From assembly GCF_001552175.1 (NCBI RefSeq), contig NZ_BCQR01000024.1, positions 28,841 to 92,840 of the forward strand: a stretch of DNA of 64,000 nt, given 5' to 3'. Shown piece by piece: positions 62,821-64,000 of this stretch (within the stretch, counting starts at the first letter, position 1; each line of letters starts with the position of its first letter). The notes under the pieces were generated by a model. That model was not told the origin of the DNA, searched no databases, and worked only from the letters and a program-made list of their open reading frames with translations. The DNA comes from Actinomadura kijaniata NBRC 14229 (GTDB lineage: Bacteria; Actinomycetota; Actinomycetes; Streptosporangiales; Streptosporangiaceae). The translations under genes were made by a program, and so were the position numbers.

Positions 62821-63408
62821 ATGATGGTCACCATGGAAGACGGCATCAGGGTGGGGCTCCTGCTCGTGGCGACCCCTCAACTGGACGATCCCAACTTCAG
62901 GCGCAGTGTCGTTCTGGTCGTCGAGCACGACGCCGAGGGCGGAACGCTGGGGGTTGTCCTCAATCGGCCGACCGAGATCCCGGTGGACCGGGTGCTGCCG
63001 CCGTGGGCCGATCTGGTGACCGGCCCGTCGGTCGTCTTCCAGGGCGGCCCGGTGGCGCTGGACAGCGCGCTGGCGCTGGCGCGGCTGCCCGGCGAGGACG
63101 AGCCGCTGGGCTGGCGGGCGCTGGACGGCGACCCCTCGGTCGCCCGCGTCGGCCTGGTGGACCTGGACGCGCCGCCCGCCCTGCTGGCCCCCGAGGTCAT
63201 CCAGCTCCGGGTGTTCGCCGGATACGCGGGCTGGTCGGCCGGCCAGCTCCACGAGGAGGTCGCGGACGGGGCCTGGTACCTGGTGCGGGCCGAGGCGGGC
63301 GACGTGTTCGCGGGCGACCCCGACGGCCTGTGGCGCTCGGTCCTGCGGCGGCAGGGCGGCGACCTGGCGTTCGTCTCGACTTTCCCCGACGACCCGACGC
63401 TGAACTAA
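62821..63408 (+). CDS. YqgE/AlgH family protein
   Basis: This protein of about 195 aa has family motifs RVGLLLVATPQLDDPNFRRSVVLVVEHDAEGGTLGVVLNRPTE and VFQGGPVALDSALAL, then VRVFAGYAGW-type LRVFAGYAGWSAGQLHEEVADGAWYLV. Starts at ATG 62821, 62824 and 62833 are all in frame and the choice is uncertain. AlgH/YqgE proteins are widespread and of unclear biochemical role. It is followed 10 bases later by the DUF3039 gene in an apparent operon. Confidence 0.94.
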   Translation: MMVTMEDGIRVGLLLVATPQLDDPNFRRSVVLVVEHDAEGGTLGVVLNRPTEIPVDRVLPPWADLVTGPSVVFQGGPVALDSALALARLPGEDEPLGWRALDGDPSVARVGLVDLDAPPALLAPEVIQLRVFAGYAGWSAGQLHEEVADGAWYLVRAEAGDVFAGDPDGLWRSVLRRQGGDLAFVSTFPDDPTLN

Positions 63409-63418
63409 GGTGGAACGC

Positions 63419-63670
63419 GTGAGCACGAAGATCCTTCCCGAGAGCGACGTACGGCCTGACCTGTCGCACGGCGACGGCGACCACGAGCGGTTCGCCCACT
63501 ACGTCAAGAAGGCCAAGATCACCGAGAGCGCCGTGACCGGAACGCCGGTGGTCGCGCTCTGCGGCAAGATCTGGGTGCCGAACCGGGACCCCAAGAAGTA
63601 CCCGGTCTGCCCGGAGTGCAAGGAGATCTACGAATCCATGCAGTCGGGCGGCGGTGACTCGGACAAGTAG
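63419..63670 (+). CDS. DUF3039 family protein
   Basis: GTG 63419 follows AGGTGG by five bases. The 83-aa product contains HERFAHYVKKAKITESAVTGTPVVALCGKIWVPNRDPKKYPVCPECKEIYE. The Cys residues (CGK...CPEC) probably bind zinc. The family is conserved in actinobacteria next to AlgH-type genes; function unknown. Confidence 0.93.
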   Translation: MSTKILPESDVRPDLSHGDGDHERFAHYVKKAKITESAVTGTPVVALCGKIWVPNRDPKKYPVCPECKEIYESMQSGGGDSDK

Positions 63671-63743
63671 GCGGACCCGGACGGGTGACCGCCCTGCGGG
63701 GCGGACGGCGGCGACCCGCGGGCGCGGTCGCCGGACATGACGT

Positions 63744-63779
63744 GATCCTGTGCCGGTCGGGGGCGAGCGGCACAGGATC
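63744..63779 (+). terminator. hairpin after the DUF3039 gene
   Basis: GATCCTGTGCC (63744-63754) and GGCACAGGATC (63769-63779) are perfect 11-bp arms around a 14-base loop. It is 74 bases after the DUF3039 stop and 26 bases before the next ATG, so it may be a terminator or an operator. Confidence 0.55.
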
Positions 63780-63804
63780 GCGACGTTTCTGACTCGGGGG
63801 AATC

Positions 63805-64000
63805 ATGGAACGAGCCAAGATCACCGCAGGCTGCGCGCTGGCCGTCACTTTCTGTGTCATGTTCGTGGCGGCCGGTGACCGTTCGGGGGGTGGAACGGCG
63901 CGGCCGGTCGCGGCCGGGGCCGACTGCGCGCCGGACGGCGCCGCCGCGAACGCCCGGACGCGGGGCGGCGGGCCCCGGCGGGACCACGCCGACCTGGACC
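63805..64000 (+). CDS. secreted protein, N-terminus only (3' partial)
   Basis: ATG 63805 with GGGGGAATC upstream begins a frame open to the window end. The first ~30 residues (MERAKITAGCALAVTFCVMFVAAG) form a signal peptide, followed by a low-complexity pro-region with a Cys (ADCAPDG) and an ARTRGGGPRRDHADLD stretch. The C-AP...AR...D pattern recalls the pro-regions of some secreted actinomycete zinc proteases, but too little is present for a firm call. Confidence 0.5.
   Translation, partial: MERAKITAGCALAVTFCVMFVAAGDRSGGGTARPVAAGADCAPDGAAANARTRGGGPRRDHADLD

Overview
The window is a 64 kb chromosomal segment from a very high-GC filamentous actinomycete. The best guess is an order Streptosporangiales organism, perhaps near Actinomadura/Thermomonospora. 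The evidence is the extreme GC3 bias, frequent GTG and TTG starts, a complete actinobacterial F-type ATP synthase operon, NucS in place of a MutS/MutL system, an SCO5389-type protein and a FilP/Scy-like coiled-coil protein. The genus is inference. I saw no rRNA, tRNA, CRISPR array, transposase, integrase or prophage gene, so this looks like core chromosome rather than an island.

Layout. 1-4.4 kb: two membrane proteins of an ABC-type system (the first cut by the window edge), a BTAD/SARP-like regulator and an ECF sigma factor translationally coupled to a membrane-anchored propeller-like protein. 4.5-9.5 kb (minus strand): a tiny secreted protein, then an operon of one lipoprotein and two paralogous histidine kinases, each carrying a second membrane block and a degenerate second DHp domain. 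9.5-20.7 kb: DUF2207 protein, WecA-like GlcNAc-1-P transferase, two AtpI-type proteins, atpB-E-F-H-A-G-D-C and a DUF2550 protein. 20.8-27.4 kb: four tandem secreted M28 aminopeptidases, all with TTG starts behind AGGAG. 27.4-31 kb: DUF4097 lipoprotein, PduO-type cobalamin adenosyltransferase, GMC oxidoreductase and a 35-aa basic protein. 31-38 kb: GlxA/AraC regulator with isochorismatase-like hydrolase, aldehyde dehydrogenase, carotenoid oxygenase with divergent PadR, and NmrA-like reductase with divergent TetR. 38-42.2 kb: site-2 protease, TetR, DUF3224, NucS, GNAT, a second small basic protein and an SCO5389-like protein. 42.2-45 kb: a Crp / two-helix membrane protein / divergent class III cyclase set and an LLM flavin oxidoreductase. 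45-53 kb: 3-hydroxyacyl-CoA dehydrogenase, a zinc-binding protein, alpha/beta hydrolase, AI-2E-type transporter, FilP/Scy-like protein, methylmalonyl-CoA epimerase and thiolase. 53-58 kb: LysR/NTF2-like pair, DUF4230, DUF3817, and an ABC-type pair with a degenerate ATPase. 58-64 kb: thioredoxin-TPR protein, malic enzyme, two LPxTG proteins, AlgH, DUF3039 and the start of a secreted protein.

From memory, the order wecA - AtpI-like - atp operon - DUF2550 - cobalamin adenosyltransferase - nucS - epimerase - thiolase - thioredoxin-like follows the Mycobacterium tuberculosis Rv1302-Rv1324 block, and nucS/SCO5389/FilP-Scy/epimerase/thiolase follows Streptomyces SCO5385-SCO5399. The accessory genes sit between these anchors.

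The strongest unexplained signals are: (1) a 59-bp ungapped conserved element (47/59 identical) upstream of two unlinked small, basic, apparently paralogous proteins; (2) tandem kinases with a TM-DHp-CA-TM-pseudoDHp architecture; (3) a Crp/membrane/degenerate-cyclase module with a CRP-like site in its middle; (4) a 23-bp perfect inverted repeat between SDR and TetR genes, and a phased ATGT-N8-ACAT array at padR; (5) two loci sharing a membrane protein with the same C-terminal Cys-containing domain, one of them beside a degenerate ABC ATPase.
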